Source: RPRB01 sp035543115 (GTDB taxonomy: Bacteria; Myxococcota; Myxococcia; Myxococcales; Myxococcaceae). From it: a DNA stretch of 64,000 bases. This document shows positions 1 through 8,800 of the stretch, piece by piece. The DNA is taken from assembly GCA_035543115.1 (NCBI GenBank), contig DATKKF010000021.1, positions 1 through 64,000 on the forward strand. Reading direction: 5' to 3'. A program made the translations under genes and the position numbers. The notes beneath the pieces were generated by a model. That model saw nothing but the letters and a program-made list of their open reading frames with translations, searched no databases and was not told the origin of the DNA. The first letter of the stretch is position 1; every line of letters starts with the position of its first letter.

Positions 1-247
1 CAGTTCAGGGACGCCTTCTGGTTGCCCGCAACCGCGACCACGCCGGTCGGTGCGCCCGGAACGTCCGGAGTCGTGACCGCGTTGCTCGAGGCCGAGGTTG
101 GACCGCGGTCCCGATTGCGTTTGAGGCTGCCACGGTGAAGGTGTAGGTCGCGCCGTTGCCGAGCCCGGTGACGGAGGCCGTGGTCCCGATGACGGAGACG
201 GCCGCCGACGGAGTCGCCGGGGAAACGCTCACCGTGTAGCCGAGCAA
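1..247 (-). pseudogene. Fibronectin type III repeat remnant, frameshifted
   Basis: Read on the minus strand, the frame gives a stretch typical of an Fn3 repeat: short beta strands, the motif TYTFTVAASNAIGT, and an Ala/Val/Thr-rich composition. After AIGT the normal repeat ending (TSASSNAVTTP and PGAPTGV) continues in another frame, so there is a shift of two bases near position 105. The frame opens directly after the stop codon of the neighbouring lipoprotein gene, so the 5' part of the Fn3 gene is missing. The fragment runs off the window edge. It was probably once part of a secreted multi-repeat protein. Whether more repeats lie outside the window cannot be seen. Confidence 0.6.
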
Positions 248-250
248 CTG

Positions 251-661
251 CTACCGCTCTTCCCGCGTACGAGCTGCGGTGATGGCGTCCAGGTCGAGAA
301 GGTACCGGGCGCCCTGGTGGGGACCGCTGGGAAGTGTCTCCACCACCCGGCGGCAATCGGCGGTTCGTCCGTACCCAGTGACCGCCGAAGCGAGGGCGAC
401 CGCTCCTACCGCAACCATGACCGCCGAGGGGATGAGAACGTCCCCCAACCCGTCGGTCGGTGCGAGCACGACCCCCGCGCCTCCGACGCCTACGAGCGAC
501 ACACCGAGGATCGTGTCCAAGGCCGGAACATCGTTGGAAGTCGTGCAGATGACTCGCCCTTTGGAGTCTTCTTGCCCCTTGGCGGGCGCCGAATCGATTG
601 GAGGCCCATGGACGAAGGCATACGAACAACCCGGGGCCCAGAGCAGGGCGAGCAGCACCAT
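251..661 (-). CDS. Small hypothetical lipoprotein with two hydrophobic segments
   Basis: The 136-residue product starts MVLLALLWAPGC, a short signal peptide with a lipobox ending at Cys12. After a polar stretch come two hydrophobic segments (around LGVSLVGVGGAGVV and IPSAVMVAVGAVALASAV) separated by a short loop, and a charged C-terminus. No family is recognised; similar short lipoproteins with a Cys-Thr-Thr-Ser motif followed by two helices are, from memory, common in myxobacteria. The frame stays open upstream to 769, but the lipobox fixes a start at 661. A good AGGAG site lies in front of a different, out-of-frame ATG at about 674, which may mean a one-base change near the start. Confidence 0.55.
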   Translation of the reverse strand: MVLLALLWAPGCSYAFVHGPPIDSAPAKGQEDSKGRVICTTSNDVPALDTILGVSLVGVGGAGVVLAPTDGLGDVLIPSAVMVAVGAVALASAVTGYGRTADCRRVVETLPSGPHQGARYLLDLDAITAARTREER

Positions 662-769
662 GCCTCGAGCGCATGAAGATCTCCTTTCCCGGATCCCGAG
701 TGTGATGCGCGCTCGAGGAGCGCGGGAATCAGCGCCAACCCACCCGAAGCTCTGCCCACGCACGGCCAC

Positions 770-1132
770 CCCCAGGCCCGCGCCTTCCAGCTGCTCCCTC
801 AGTGCAGGCGGAGGGCAGGCTTTCCGAACATCTTGATGGTCCTCGTGGAGGACGCAAGCAAGACACAGGCCACACGATTCGTGTTTACAAAGCCCCGGTG
901 AATGCCGCGCCCTCCGCCAGGACGATGTCGAAGGCCTTCGCCTGGGCTGCGAGCTCGGCGCGGGACGTGGCCTGAGGCTTCTGCGCGACTCGGTTGCATC
1001 ATGGTGCCCATCGCGTCCGTCGCCAGCCCCGCCTCAAGGACGCCGAAGATTCGGGCGTGGTCGCCAGAGTGCGGTGCCATCCGGGATGCTGCCGGAGGAT
1101 TCAGCGCGAACTGGGGTTCCTTCTCAGGTCAG
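770..1132. other. Intergenic stretch with one short coding remnant
   Basis: No complete gene is visible. On the minus strand, 895-974 reads as 26 codons (including TSRAELAAQAKAFDIVLAE) ending in TAA. This looks like the tail of a lost protein-coding gene, but no family can be named. The rest of the stretch shows no open frame with a plausible composition. Confidence 0.3.
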
Positions 1133-1154
1133 CAGGTCCAGGTGGCTGGACCTG
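1133..1154. promoter_or_regulatory. Perfect 9-bp hairpin before 1184 gene
   Basis: CAGGTCCAG at 1133-1141 and CTGGACCTG at 1146-1154 form a perfect nine-base-pair stem with the four-base loop GTGG, about 30 bases before the GTG start at 1184. There is no T-run, so it is not a standard terminator. It could be a palindromic operator or a 5' leader hairpin. Confidence 0.4.
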
Positions 1155-1183
1155 ATCGCTCTCGTTGACAGGGGCTCGCAGAG

Positions 1184-1714
1184 GTGGGGTTGTCGTTTGA
1201 ATTGAGCACCGAGCTCTTCAGCGCGATCCGTCGCCCGCAGCGGAGGGCGCCACTGGTGCTCGCGGTGACTGCATTCGTGGTGACGTACTTCGTCCTCTTC
1301 ATCGCCGCGATGCTCGCCTTCGACGAAGGCAACCGCCGCCTGGGATGGATTTTCCTCTCTGGCATCGGGCTCGAGGCGGTGGTCTGGTTCGGAGTGGTCT
1401 TGTCTCTTGTCCTGGTGCGCTGCCCCGACTGCCGGCGCTGGACTGTTCCTCGCCGTCTCCGGGAGGTCGCCACCTTCGTGGAGGAGAGTGGCCGCTACGC
1501 CGTCGTGCGTGTGTGCCCGACGTGCTGGCCCAGACTCTTCGAGAGGATGGAGTCCGACCTCTTCCAGTTCATGGACCCGGCGAAGCGGCTCGAACCTTTT
1601 CTCGAGCTGCTACGCGACTCGAACGTCGAGGTGCCAGCCTCCACCGACTGGCGCGCGACGCGCCGGTGGATGAAGGAGGTCATCCACGCGCTCCAAGCCG
1701 CCCACGGCGCCTGA
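1184..1714 (+). CDS. Membrane protein with cytosolic zinc-ribbon-like CxxC pairs
   Basis: The 176-residue protein has two predicted membrane helices (about residues 24-46 and 55-78), followed directly by CPDC and, about 35 residues later, CPTC. Two CxxC knuckles at this spacing suggest a small zinc-binding domain next to the membrane. The C-terminal 60 residues are charged and probably helical. The GTG at 1184 gives a short N-terminus before helix 1; no strong Shine-Dalgarno site is present. No family is recognised. It stands alone, with a stem-loop just upstream and a convergent small gene downstream. Confidence 0.55.
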   Translation: MGLSFELSTELFSAIRRPQRRAPLVLAVTAFVVTYFVLFIAAMLAFDEGNRRLGWIFLSGIGLEAVVWFGVVLSLVLVRCPDCRRWTVPRRLREVATFVEESGRYAVVRVCPTCWPRLFERMESDLFQFMDPAKRLEPFLELLRDSNVEVPASTDWRATRRWMKEVIHALQAAHGA

Positions 1715-1736
1715 GTGACGGACGTTCCGGGCGCGC

Positions 1737-2006
1737 TCAGATGCGCCGCGCTCGCCCCGACCGGCTCAGCCGGAGGATGCCCAGAAGGAGCACTGCCCCG
1801 ACAAAGGCGATGAAGATGGTTCCCGCGATTCCCGCGAACGGGGCATGCCAGTGAAAGGTGCGGAAGAGCACTCCGCCCACGAACGCTCCGACGATGCCGA
1901 TGATGATGTCGCCCACCAGCCCAGCGCCGCCGCCAACGACGACGGAGGCCAGGAAGCCCGCGATGGCTCCAATGGCGATCCACAGCAGAAAGGTTTCCAA
2001 GGTCAT
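1737..2006 (-). CDS. GlsB/YeaQ/YmgE family membrane protein
   Basis: The 89-residue protein has three hydrophobic helices rich in Gly with the pattern GxxAGFLAS, GLVGDIIIGIVGAFVGG and a C-terminal helix ending in basic residues. This is the signature of the transglycosylase-associated (GlsB/YeaQ/YmgE) family. These are small inner-membrane proteins, often stress-induced, whose biochemical role is unknown; the family name is historical. The ATG at 2006 is chosen because GGGAGGAG lies a few bases before it. The long upstream open frame is not coding. Length matches the family (80-90 residues). Confidence 0.9.
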   Translation of the reverse strand: MTLETFLLWIAIGAIAGFLASVVVGGGAGLVGDIIIGIVGAFVGGVLFRTFHWHAPFAGIAGTIFIAFVGAVLLLGILRLSRSGRARRI

Positions 2007-2491
2007 GGCACTCCTCCCGCGGGCACGAGGCCCAAGGACGGCACGGTAGGGACGCGACGGGGGATCTGCACAACCGTCCCGTGTAAGACACTGCGGGGGT
2101 GACGCCCCCTGAAGGATGCGCCGCTGCGTGCGTACAGAGGGCACGGCCTGGAAGACCAACGCCGGAGAGCCCCAGGTCGGCGGTGCCAGCCGAGCTTCGC
2201 TCGGCGGGACGCCTCGCTCACGCCCCGACTCACGTCCTCTACCGAGGAATCCAGCATTGGGCTCGACACGCCTCCCACGAGGGCTCGACGGCCACAGGCC
2301 CCCGTCGACGCTCAAAGCGTCCGCGAGGCCCCGCAGAGCAACACCTCCCCTGCCCCGCTCCGCCGCCGATCCCGGACGCCCGCTCCCCCGTGTCGGCGCC
2401 GTGACTCCATACGATTCCCTCGAAGAAATACGTCTCGGCGATTCCTAGCAGTGAGGAGCCGAGTCGAGGACGTTGCTCTTCGAACGAGGAG
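2007..2491. other. Intergenic, nothing recognised
   Basis: Open frames exist on both strands here because of the high GC content, but their translations are dominated by Arg, Pro, Gly and Ser and resemble no family. I see no RNA gene and no clear palindrome. Confidence 0.4.
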
Positions 2492-2839
2492 CTACAGACG
2501 CGACCGGAGCCGTGCGCCGGCCACGTGAAGGAAGGCCTCACGGAGAAGCTTCGAGACGAGCTCCCAGTCAGTTCGCTCGTCCAGGACGACGCCGATCCAG
2601 CCCGCGGGCCCGACGTAGGGTGGTCGGAAGCACCGCTCCGGATCGACCTTCACCAGCGAGTCCTGCACCCCGGGCGGCATCGGCAACCAGACCGCGAGGT
2701 GCTTCGCCCCGTGGTGGTGGTTGTCGAGCATGGCGAAGACCTTGCCCTGACCTGCGAACCACGTGGGCTCGCCGTGCGATCGCCGTTCGTTCGCCTCGGG
2801 ATACGCGAGACACAGCGCGCGGAGCCTGGTCACCGCCAC
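2492..2839 (-). CDS. MmcQ/YjbR family protein
   Basis: The product is about 115 residues with the family's typical order of motifs: an N-terminal helix ending in LAYPEANE, then HGEPTWFAGQGKVFAML, a strand with LAVWLP, then PERCFRPPYVG, WIGVVLD and a final helix WELVSKLLREAF. MmcQ/YjbR proteins have a CyaY-like fold; some are described as DNA-binding, and the function of most is unknown. Two GTG codons (2839 and 2833) are possible starts and neither has a clear ribosome site. The gene stands alone in a fragment-rich area and looks intact. Confidence 0.85.
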   Translation of the reverse strand: MAVTRLRALCLAYPEANERRSHGEPTWFAGQGKVFAMLDNHHHGAKHLAVWLPMPPGVQDSLVKVDPERCFRPPYVGPAGWIGVVLDERTDWELVSKLLREAFLHVAGARLRSRL

Positions 2840-3241
2840 GGCGTCCGTCCTCGCGACCGGACGTACCGGATGGGCCGAGCTCCTCGACGAGGGCCGCTTC
2901 CGCGAAGGCGCCATGGGCCTGCAGATCAACGTCGAGACGGAGCGGGAAGTAAACCCCGGCTGACGCGCCAGCCGCGCTTGCGCACCGCGCTCGCTCGATG
3001 GGCAGCTGGCTCTCGACGGCCTTGCCCACTGTCTCGAGTTCCGACCCCCGCTGCTGGCCGTCCGGTCTCGCCGTTGCCTATTCGAGAGCACTGCCGATGG
3101 CTCTGGAGGGCACACTGCTGGCTGCTCGGCATCCGTGGAGACGGACCGGCTGCACCCGAACGCGATCAAGGCGCTGGAGACTCTGCCCGTCCGCGGCCTC
3201 GGACGGACAGCTGGACGATGGCGGCGGCTATCCTCGGGGGT
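2840..3241. other. Intergenic, possible coding remnant
   Basis: On the minus strand around 2870-2950 one frame reads GVYFPLRLDVDLQAHGAF and on to ALVEEL, which has protein-like composition, but it lacks a start and changes frame on both sides. No family can be assigned. The remainder shows nothing recognisable. Confidence 0.25.
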
Positions 3242-4042
3242 GTGACCGACGTTCGCCTCGTTCTCTTCACCGTCCTGCTTGGTGCGCTCGGCTGCGGTGA
3301 GGCATCGCCCGCGCGGATCTGCGACGGCAGCGACCGCGTGCGGTTGGCAGCGTACACGGCCGGAGGCGGTCCACCGAGCTCTCCGCTCGAGGTCGAGGTG
3401 GGGTACGACTTCCTGTACGTGGACGGTCGCTGTCGGTACGCGGTGAACCTCGGAGATTGGCTGGGCGCGACCCGCGGAGGAGTGCTGGACGCGGCACGGG
3501 CCTCTGCCCTCTCCTCGCGCCTCGACTTTCGGCACTGGCCCAGCCTCGCGGGTGCATACGGACAGCCGGCGTTTGATGCCGGCGCCCTGGTCTTCGATTC
3601 GGGACGGCTCGACCGGCCGGAGATCTCTTGCTCCATCTGCGAGGACCTCCCCGAAAGCGTCGATCAGATCGTGACCGGATACCACGAGCAATCCGTCGCC
3701 CTTCATGCCGAGGGAACGGCGCTGAGCGGGCCGATGCGCTTCATCGTCTGGACCGGGACGGACGGGCCCTTCCCCCCGGTCGACGCCTCTGGCTCCCCGG
3801 TCGACTTCGCTGCACTCGCCGAGGTGCGGGGAACCACGACTCCGACGGCGCACATCACCGAGACCGAGGCGCAGGCCGCTTCCTTGCGCGCGCTGCAGAC
3901 AGCCACCCTCGCTCAACCGGTGGCGAGGAACGCCCATCCGCCGTACGTGACCGTCCGCGATGCAGAGGGGCGGGTGTTCTGGATTGAAATGCGCGACGTG
4001 CTTCCCATGGAAGGGCCGGACCACGCCGTTCACCTCCGATGA
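3242..4042 (+). CDS. Hypothetical lipoprotein
   Basis: The 266-residue protein begins with a short signal peptide ending in the lipobox LGALGC, so the mature protein is probably lipid-anchored at Cys18. The body contains a paired-cysteine motif CSIC near residue 130 and a C-terminal strand-rich part (YVTVRDAEGRVFWIEM). No family is recognised. The GTG at 3242 is chosen because it places the signal peptide exactly at the N-terminus; the open frame extends upstream to 2525, but that part is not protein-like. Neighbours are unrelated single genes. Confidence 0.65.
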   Translation: MTDVRLVLFTVLLGALGCGEASPARICDGSDRVRLAAYTAGGGPPSSPLEVEVGYDFLYVDGRCRYAVNLGDWLGATRGGVLDAARASALSSRLDFRHWPSLAGAYGQPAFDAGALVFDSGRLDRPEISCSICEDLPESVDQIVTGYHEQSVALHAEGTALSGPMRFIVWTGTDGPFPPVDASGSPVDFAALAEVRGTTTPTAHITETEAQAASLRALQTATLAQPVARNAHPPYVTVRDAEGRVFWIEMRDVLPMEGPDHAVHLR

Positions 4043-4209
4043 TCAGCTCACCGGGTCCGCGAGCTCACGGCGCGCCGGAGGAGGGCCGCTCTCGACCGGC
4101 CTCCCCACCGGAGACGCCGGGCGCGATTCTCGGATTCGCTGGACGACTTACACCGCGTCGCGGCCATCGCGCCTCAGCTGAATCTGCCGTCTCCTCCAAC
4201 GGCCGCGAT

Positions 4210-4806
4210 TCAGAGCATGCGCACCAGGCCCGCCGCCGCATGTGTCGCCACCGGCCATCGAATGGACCGCGTGCGTTGAGCGATGAACCCCAGCACCACC
4301 CCGAAGAGCGCCGCTCCGCCGACCAGCACGCGTCCATCCAGCGGAGACGCCAGGCCGGGGGCGACATGCCAGAGCGCGTACCAGAGGGACGGCCAGGCGA
4401 TGCCCCACAAACGGCTGGCGGGAAACAGCTCGAGGTACACCCCGCGCCACAGCACCTCCTCGAGCACGCCCATCACGCACGATGTCGCCGCCAGCAGCGC
4501 CGGGGGCAGCGGTGAGGGCGTCTCGCCATGGGGCACGAAGCGCCCCAGCAGGGCCACCAGCACCGGCACCACGGCGAACACCGCCGCCACCGCGTCCCAC
4601 CGCGGTCGGCGGAACATCCCGGCCACCCGGCGGGGCCCCAGGAGTACGAGCGGGAACGCGACACACCAGGCGCTCCAGTACACGAGGAAGCCGGCCATCC
4701 ACGCCCACTCGCGTGGGAGGACCCTCAGCAGCGCCAGGTAGATCGGCACCATGGTCAGCACCACGGCCGGCCCCGCGCCCAGCGCGACCCTCTGCTGGCG
4801 CGTCAT
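4210..4806 (-). CDS. CPBP family intramembrane glutamic endopeptidase
   Basis: The 198-residue polytopic protein has about six membrane helices and carries the CPBP (CAAX protease and bacteriocin-processing, Abi) motif 1 EEVLWRG near residue 115, followed by a helix with ALWHVAPG (conserved His) and a last motif ending in THAAAGL. In this family the two Glu and the two His form the active site within the membrane. Bacterial members are linked to prenyl-peptide processing or bacteriocin immunity, but most have unknown substrates. The ATG at 4806 gives the usual N-terminal helix. No bacteriocin genes are nearby. A second, unrelated CPBP protein lies at 22554. Confidence 0.88.
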   Translation of the reverse strand: MTRQQRVALGAGPAVVLTMVPIYLALLRVLPREWAWMAGFLVYWSAWCVAFPLVLLGPRRVAGMFRRPRWDAVAAVFAVVPVLVALLGRFVPHGETPSPLPPALLAATSCVMGVLEEVLWRGVYLELFPASRLWGIAWPSLWYALWHVAPGLASPLDGRVLVGGAALFGVVLGFIAQRTRSIRWPVATHAAAGLVRML

Positions 4807-5133
4807 GGCGGGATGCTCGTGCCGAATGCGCCAGGTGCGTCCGCCTCGAGCCGCGACGCGAGCTGGCGGAAATCAAGGGACATCCGCACACACCAACCGA
4901 TGCACACCGGTGTTGTCAAAGGAAGGGCGAGCCAGCGTCTCCGGGCCCGCGGCGAGCAACCGCTCCCGCTGAACCGGACCCTCGGTCGTCGAGGCGCAAA
5001 CGCGGCACGAGGGCAAACTTCAGGCGCCTGCGTCTCTCGACGGTGCTCCTCGGACGAGGGGAGGGCGACCTCGGACGCGAAGCGCGGAAGCTTTGTCGCC
5101 GCCCTGGCCAGCGGGCGCCTACTCTTTCCGGCC
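4807..5133. other. Divergent intergenic region, nothing recognised
   Basis: This 327-base stretch separates two divergent genes and should hold both promoters. I see no convincing -35/-10 pair, no palindrome and no protein-like reading frame. Confidence 0.4.
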
Positions 5134-5571
5134 ATGCGCACACTCTCCGTACTCCTGCTGCTCTCCGCCGCCGCCGCTTCCGCACAAAGCTCCCGCTGGG
5201 CATCCGCCGACGACAAGACCGCCGTCTGGATGATCTCGCAGGAGCGCCGCTGGGCGGAAAGTGCCTGTGACGGCAACGACGTCGTGCACACGCTCCTCGC
5301 CGACGACTTCCAGGGCACCAGCCCCTCTGGCAAGCGCTATTCGAAGCCAACCACCCCGGAGAAGCCCTCCGCGCGGGACTGCAAACTCGGAGAGGTGAAG
5401 ATCCGCTTCTTCGGGGACAACCTCGCCATCGCCTACGGCAGCGAAAGCCAGGTAAAGACCTCCAAGGACGGCAAGGATTACGTCGAGACCCTCATCTGGA
5501 CCGACACCTGGCTCAAGCGCGACGGACGGTGGCAGATCATCGCGGCCGAGGATCTCATCGCAGCAAAGTAG
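5134..5571 (+). CDS. Secreted DUF4440/NTF2-like protein
   Basis: The 145-residue product starts with a clean Sec signal peptide (MRTLSVLLLLSAAAASAQ, cleavage expected after ASA). The mature part matches the SnoaL/DUF4440 version of the NTF2 fold: an N-terminal helix with a Trp (RRWAESACDGN), then LLADDFQGTSPSGKRY, a strand pair with IRFFGDNLAIAYG, and the C-terminal TWLKRDGRWQIIAAED. These proteins form a cone-shaped pocket and range from enzymes to binding proteins, so the ligand cannot be inferred. The start follows a weak ribosome site. The gene is monocistronic. Confidence 0.85.
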   Translation: MRTLSVLLLLSAAAASAQSSRWASADDKTAVWMISQERRWAESACDGNDVVHTLLADDFQGTSPSGKRYSKPTTPEKPSARDCKLGEVKIRFFGDNLAIAYGSESQVKTSKDGKDYVETLIWTDTWLKRDGRWQIIAAEDLIAAK

Positions 5572-5703
5572 CCCGCGCGCCCAACGCCAGGGTGCGGCCA
5601 CCGGCCTTCGTCGAAGCCCGCCCCTCTGGAGCCGCGACCAGCCCCAGGGCACCGGGCGCAGGCTCCGGTCGCGCGCCGCTCGGCGGTGCAGTACGGAGAA
5701 GTC

Positions 5704-6312
5704 ATGGCCAAGGAGCGATTCGTCGAGAGCTACCGGGGTGCCCGTCCCGAGGATCTACCCTGGTACGACCCCGATCCGGATCCCGATCTCCTCGTCCTCT
5801 TCGACGAGGTGCTGCCGGCCAGCGGTGCGCGCGTGCTCGACCTGGGCGCCGGTCCTGCCGTGCACTCCATCGAGCTCGCGGCGCGCGGACACCGAGTCGT
5901 GGCAATCGATGGGGTCGCCGAAGCGCGGGACATGGCCCTGACGCTTGCCGCGAGGCGCGGCGTGACTCTGGACTACCGCGTCGGCGACGCCCTACACGAC
6001 GGGCCCGAGGGCCCATTCGACCTGGTGTTCGATCGCGGCTTTCTGCACACGCTCGAGCCGGCCGAGCGACGCACCTGGCGCGCGGCGGTGACGCGCAGTC
6101 TCGTGAGGGGCGGAGCGCTGATTCTCAAGTGCTTCGACGTCCGGCCGCCTAGGGACTTCGGGCCGCCCGGGCTCACGGCGCGCGACGTGCTCCACGCTCT
6201 GGGTGAGCCCGTTATGGGCGGCCTCGCCCTCGAGCTACTGCGTCGCACGGCCTTCGGGCTCAACGAGGCAAAGGATCACGCCGCCTGGACGGTGTTCGCC
6301 CGACGGCTCTGA
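5704..6312 (+). CDS. Class I SAM-dependent methyltransferase
   Basis: The 202-residue protein has the Rossmann-fold methyltransferase motifs: motif I VLDLGAGPAVHS (around residue 44), the acidic end of strand 2 in VVAIDG, motif with YRVGDALHD, and FDLVFDRGFLHTL followed by RSLVRGGALILKCFD. The FDRG..H pattern after strand 4 resembles the thiopurine/TehB-like branch of small-molecule methyltransferases. The start at 5704 is preferred over a GTG at 5686 because GGAGA lies four bases before it. The substrate is unknown. There is no operon partner. Confidence 0.85.
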   Translation: MAKERFVESYRGARPEDLPWYDPDPDPDLLVLFDEVLPASGARVLDLGAGPAVHSIELAARGHRVVAIDGVAEARDMALTLAARRGVTLDYRVGDALHDGPEGPFDLVFDRGFLHTLEPAERRTWRAAVTRSLVRGGALILKCFDVRPPRDFGPPGLTARDVLHALGEPVMGGLALELLRRTAFGLNEAKDHAAWTVFARRL

Positions 6313-6416
6313 CGCGGGCTGCTCAGTCCTGGCAGCTGCGAGGACCGCAAAACGCGCTCGCCCGCTGCGAGCAGGGGTACTCTGTGGCAGGACGAGCAAA
6401 TCCTAGGAGTCGGAGA

Positions 6417-6491
6417 GTGAGCCGCCAGTTCTCGCTGTACCTCGTGAACCAAGACGTCGACGAATTCTCGATGCTCCTTCAGTCCCTCTAG
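6417..6491 (+). CDS. Very short ORF, possible truncated gene
   Basis: A GTG preceded by GGAGTCGGA opens a frame of 24 codons (including QFSLYLVNQDVDEFSMLLQ) ending in TAG. The sequence looks like the first strand and helix of a larger domain that has lost its remainder. It lies just upstream of the S9A peptidase gene. It may be a remnant or a small leader peptide; neither can be decided here. Confidence 0.3.
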   Translation: MSRQFSLYLVNQDVDEFSMLLQSL

Positions 6492-6522
6492 GCTCCGCGG
6501 CTTTCGACTCGTGGAGGACCCG

Positions 6523-8715
6523 GTGCGCATTCTTCGTTTCTTCGCACTCGCCCTGCTCAGCTGCGCGGGCAACACATCCCGGACGCCACCACCGGCTGCC
6601 GCTCTCCCCGCTCCGCCGCCTCCGTCGCCGGCCACCCCGGCCACCACCCTCCGGCAGCCGCCCATTGCCCGGGTCGAGCACAAGGTCATCACCCAGGCCG
6701 GCGACATCCGCACCGACGATTACGCCTGGCTCCGGAACAGGGGCTCGTCGGAGGTCGAGGACTATCTCAAGGCCGAGAACGCCTACACCGACGAAGCGAT
6801 GGCCCCGACCCGGCCGCTCCAGGAAACGCTCTACCGCGAGCTGCTCAGCCACGTGCAGGAGACGGACGTCTCCGCGCCATGGCGGAAGGGCCGCTTCTGG
6901 TACTACGCGCGGGTCGAACAGGGAAAGCAGTACCCGTTCTACTGCCGCAAGCAGGGCAACCTCGACGCTCCCGAGCAGATCATGCTCGACCAGAATGCGA
7001 TGGCGGAGGGCAAGCCCTTCTTCGCCATTGGCCGGTGGAGCGTCTCCGACGACGGGCGGTACCTGGCCTACCTCACCGACGAGACCGGCTTCCGGCAGTA
7101 CGTCCTCCACGTTCGGGATCTGGACACCGGCAAGGACGGGCCGGAGGCCATTCCGCGGGTGACCAGCCTGGCCTGGGCGGCTGACGGGCGAACGCTCTTC
7201 TACGTCACCGAGGATGCGACGACCAAGCGGCCGGACACGCTCTGGCGTCACCTCCGGGGAGCCACCGGCACCGATGCCCGCGTCTCCCACGAAGCGGACG
7301 AACGCTTCACCTACGAGGTCGAGCGAACCCGCAGCGGCGCGTACCTGTTACTGGGGGTGGGCAGCCACACCACCAGCGAGGTCCTCTATCTCGATGCCAG
7401 GGCGCCACTGAGCTCCTGGAGGACCATCGCTCCGCGCATCGCCGAGCAGGAGTACTCGGTAGACCACCGGGGCGATCGCTTCTACATCCGGGTCAACGAC
7501 ACCGGCCGGACCTTCAGGATGGTCACCGCACCGGTCCGCTCCCCGGGACGGAATGGCTGGCACGAGGAGATCCCGGCGCGCCCGGAGGTGATGCTGGAGA
7601 ACATTGACGCCTTCGCCGACCACCTGGTCCTGGCCGAGCGCCGGGGAGGCTTACGCCATCTCCGCATCCTCGACCTCGGACACGGCCGGGGGTCGCGCGA
7701 GGTCGAGTTTCCCGAGCCGACCTACGCCGTGCTCCCGGACCGGAACGAGGACTTCCGGGCGCCGGCGTACCGCTTCGCCTACGAGTCGATGGTGACGCCG
7801 AAGAGCATCTACGACGTCGACTTCCTCACCGGCGCCCGCACCCTCAAGAAGCGCCTGGAGATCCCCGGAGGCTTCGACCCGGCGAACTACCGGACCGACT
7901 ACCTGCACGCCCGGGCGTCCGACGGGACGGAGATCCCCATCTCTCTGGTGTACCGCGCGCCGCTGGCCAAGGACGGGAGCCGGCCGCTCTTCGTGTACGG
8001 CTACGGCTCGTACGGCTACCCCATCGACGCGTCCTTCAGTTCGAACCGACTGCCGCTGCTCGACCGCGGTTTGGTCTGGGCCATCGCCCACGTCCGGGGC
8101 GGGGGCGAACTGGGCAAGCCCTGGCACGACGCCGGGAGAATGCAGAACAAGCCCAACACCTTCACCGACTTCATCGCCGCAACGGAATGGCTCCAGGCCA
8201 GCGGCTATGGGCGGAAGGAGCGAACGGTGGCGGCCGGCGGGAGCGCCGGCGGGCTCCTGATGGGGGCGGTGGCCAACCTGCGGCCCGACCTGTTCCGCAT
8301 CATCCTGGCGTACGTGCCCTTCGTGGACGTGCTCAACACGATGTCCGACGCCAGCTTGCCGCTCACCGTGGGCGAGTATGAGGAGTGGGGGAATCCGGCC
8401 AAGCCCGCCGAGTACGCGGTGATGCGGACCTACAGCCCCTACGACAACGTGAAGTCGCAGGCCTACCCGACGATGCTGGTCCGGACGTCGTACAACGACA
8501 GCCAGGTCATGTACTGGGAGCCTGCCAAGTGGGTGGCCCGCCTACGCGCCACCAAGACGGACCACAATCTCTTGCTGCTGAAGACCAAGCTCGATCCGGC
8601 CGGGCATGGCGGCGCCTCGGGGCGCTACGACCGCCTCCGGGACGACGCGTTCGATCAGGCGTTCGTGCTGACGCAGCTCGGACTGGCCTCGCAGTCTTCG
8701 AGCACGGAACGTTGA
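6523..8715 (+). CDS. S9A prolyl oligopeptidase family lipoprotein (oligopeptidase B-like)
   Basis: The 730-residue protein has a short lipoprotein signal (ALALLSC), a Pro/Ala linker, a seven-bladed propeller region (about residues 50-440) and a C-terminal alpha/beta hydrolase. The catalytic triad is visible: Ser574 in GGSAGG, Asp659 in YNDSQV and His695 in AGHGGASGR. The ending NDSQVMYWEPAKW and the final motif match oligopeptidase B (protease II), which cuts after basic residues in short peptides. A lipid-anchored form suggests peptide digestion in the periplasm or at the outer membrane. The GTG at 6523 has GGAGG four to five bases upstream, better than the GTG at 6511. A palindromic repeat element follows the gene. 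Confidence 0.93.
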   Translation: MRILRFFALALLSCAGNTSRTPPPAAALPAPPPPSPATPATTLRQPPIARVEHKVITQAGDIRTDDYAWLRNRGSSEVEDYLKAENAYTDEAMAPTRPLQETLYRELLSHVQETDVSAPWRKGRFWYYARVEQGKQYPFYCRKQGNLDAPEQIMLDQNAMAEGKPFFAIGRWSVSDDGRYLAYLTDETGFRQYVLHVRDLDTGKDGPEAIPRVTSLAWAADGRTLFYVTEDATTKRPDTLWRHLRGATGTDARVSHEADERFTYEVERTRSGAYLLLGVGSHTTSEVLYLDARAPLSSWRTIAPRIAEQEYSVDHRGDRFYIRVNDTGRTFRMVTAPVRSPGRNGWHEEIPARPEVMLENIDAFADHLVLAERRGGLRHLRILDLGHGRGSREVEFPEPTYAVLPDRNEDFRAPAYRFAYESMVTPKSIYDVDFLTGARTLKKRLEIPGGFDPANYRTDYLHARASDGTEIPISLVYRAPLAKDGSRPLFVYGYGSYGYPIDASFSSNRLPLLDRGLVWAIAHVRGGGELGKPWHDAGRMQNKPNTFTDFIAATEWLQASGYGRKERTVAAGGSAGGLLMGAVANLRPDLFRIILAYVPFVDVLNTMSDASLPLTVGEYEEWGNPAKPAEYAVMRTYSPYDNVKSQAYPTMLVRTSYNDSQVMYWEPAKWVARLRATKTDHNLLLLKTKLDPAGHGGASGRYDRLRDDAFDQAFVLTQLGLASQSSSTER

Positions 8716-8800
8716 TGTCTCTTCGGCTTCCGGGGATGCCGCTCGTCCCGGTGCTGCCCGGCGTGCCGGTCGTTGTCGTCCAAACTCGGGGTCCGCTCCG

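Noticed and set aside
2840..3029. Remnant reading GVYFPLRLDVDLQ
   Set aside because: Too short and without recognisable family features to call as a gene.
2525..4042. One long plus-strand frame of 505 codons
   Set aside because: Only the part from 3242 has a signal peptide and protein-like composition. The upstream part overlaps the MmcQ gene on the other strand and resembles no protein.
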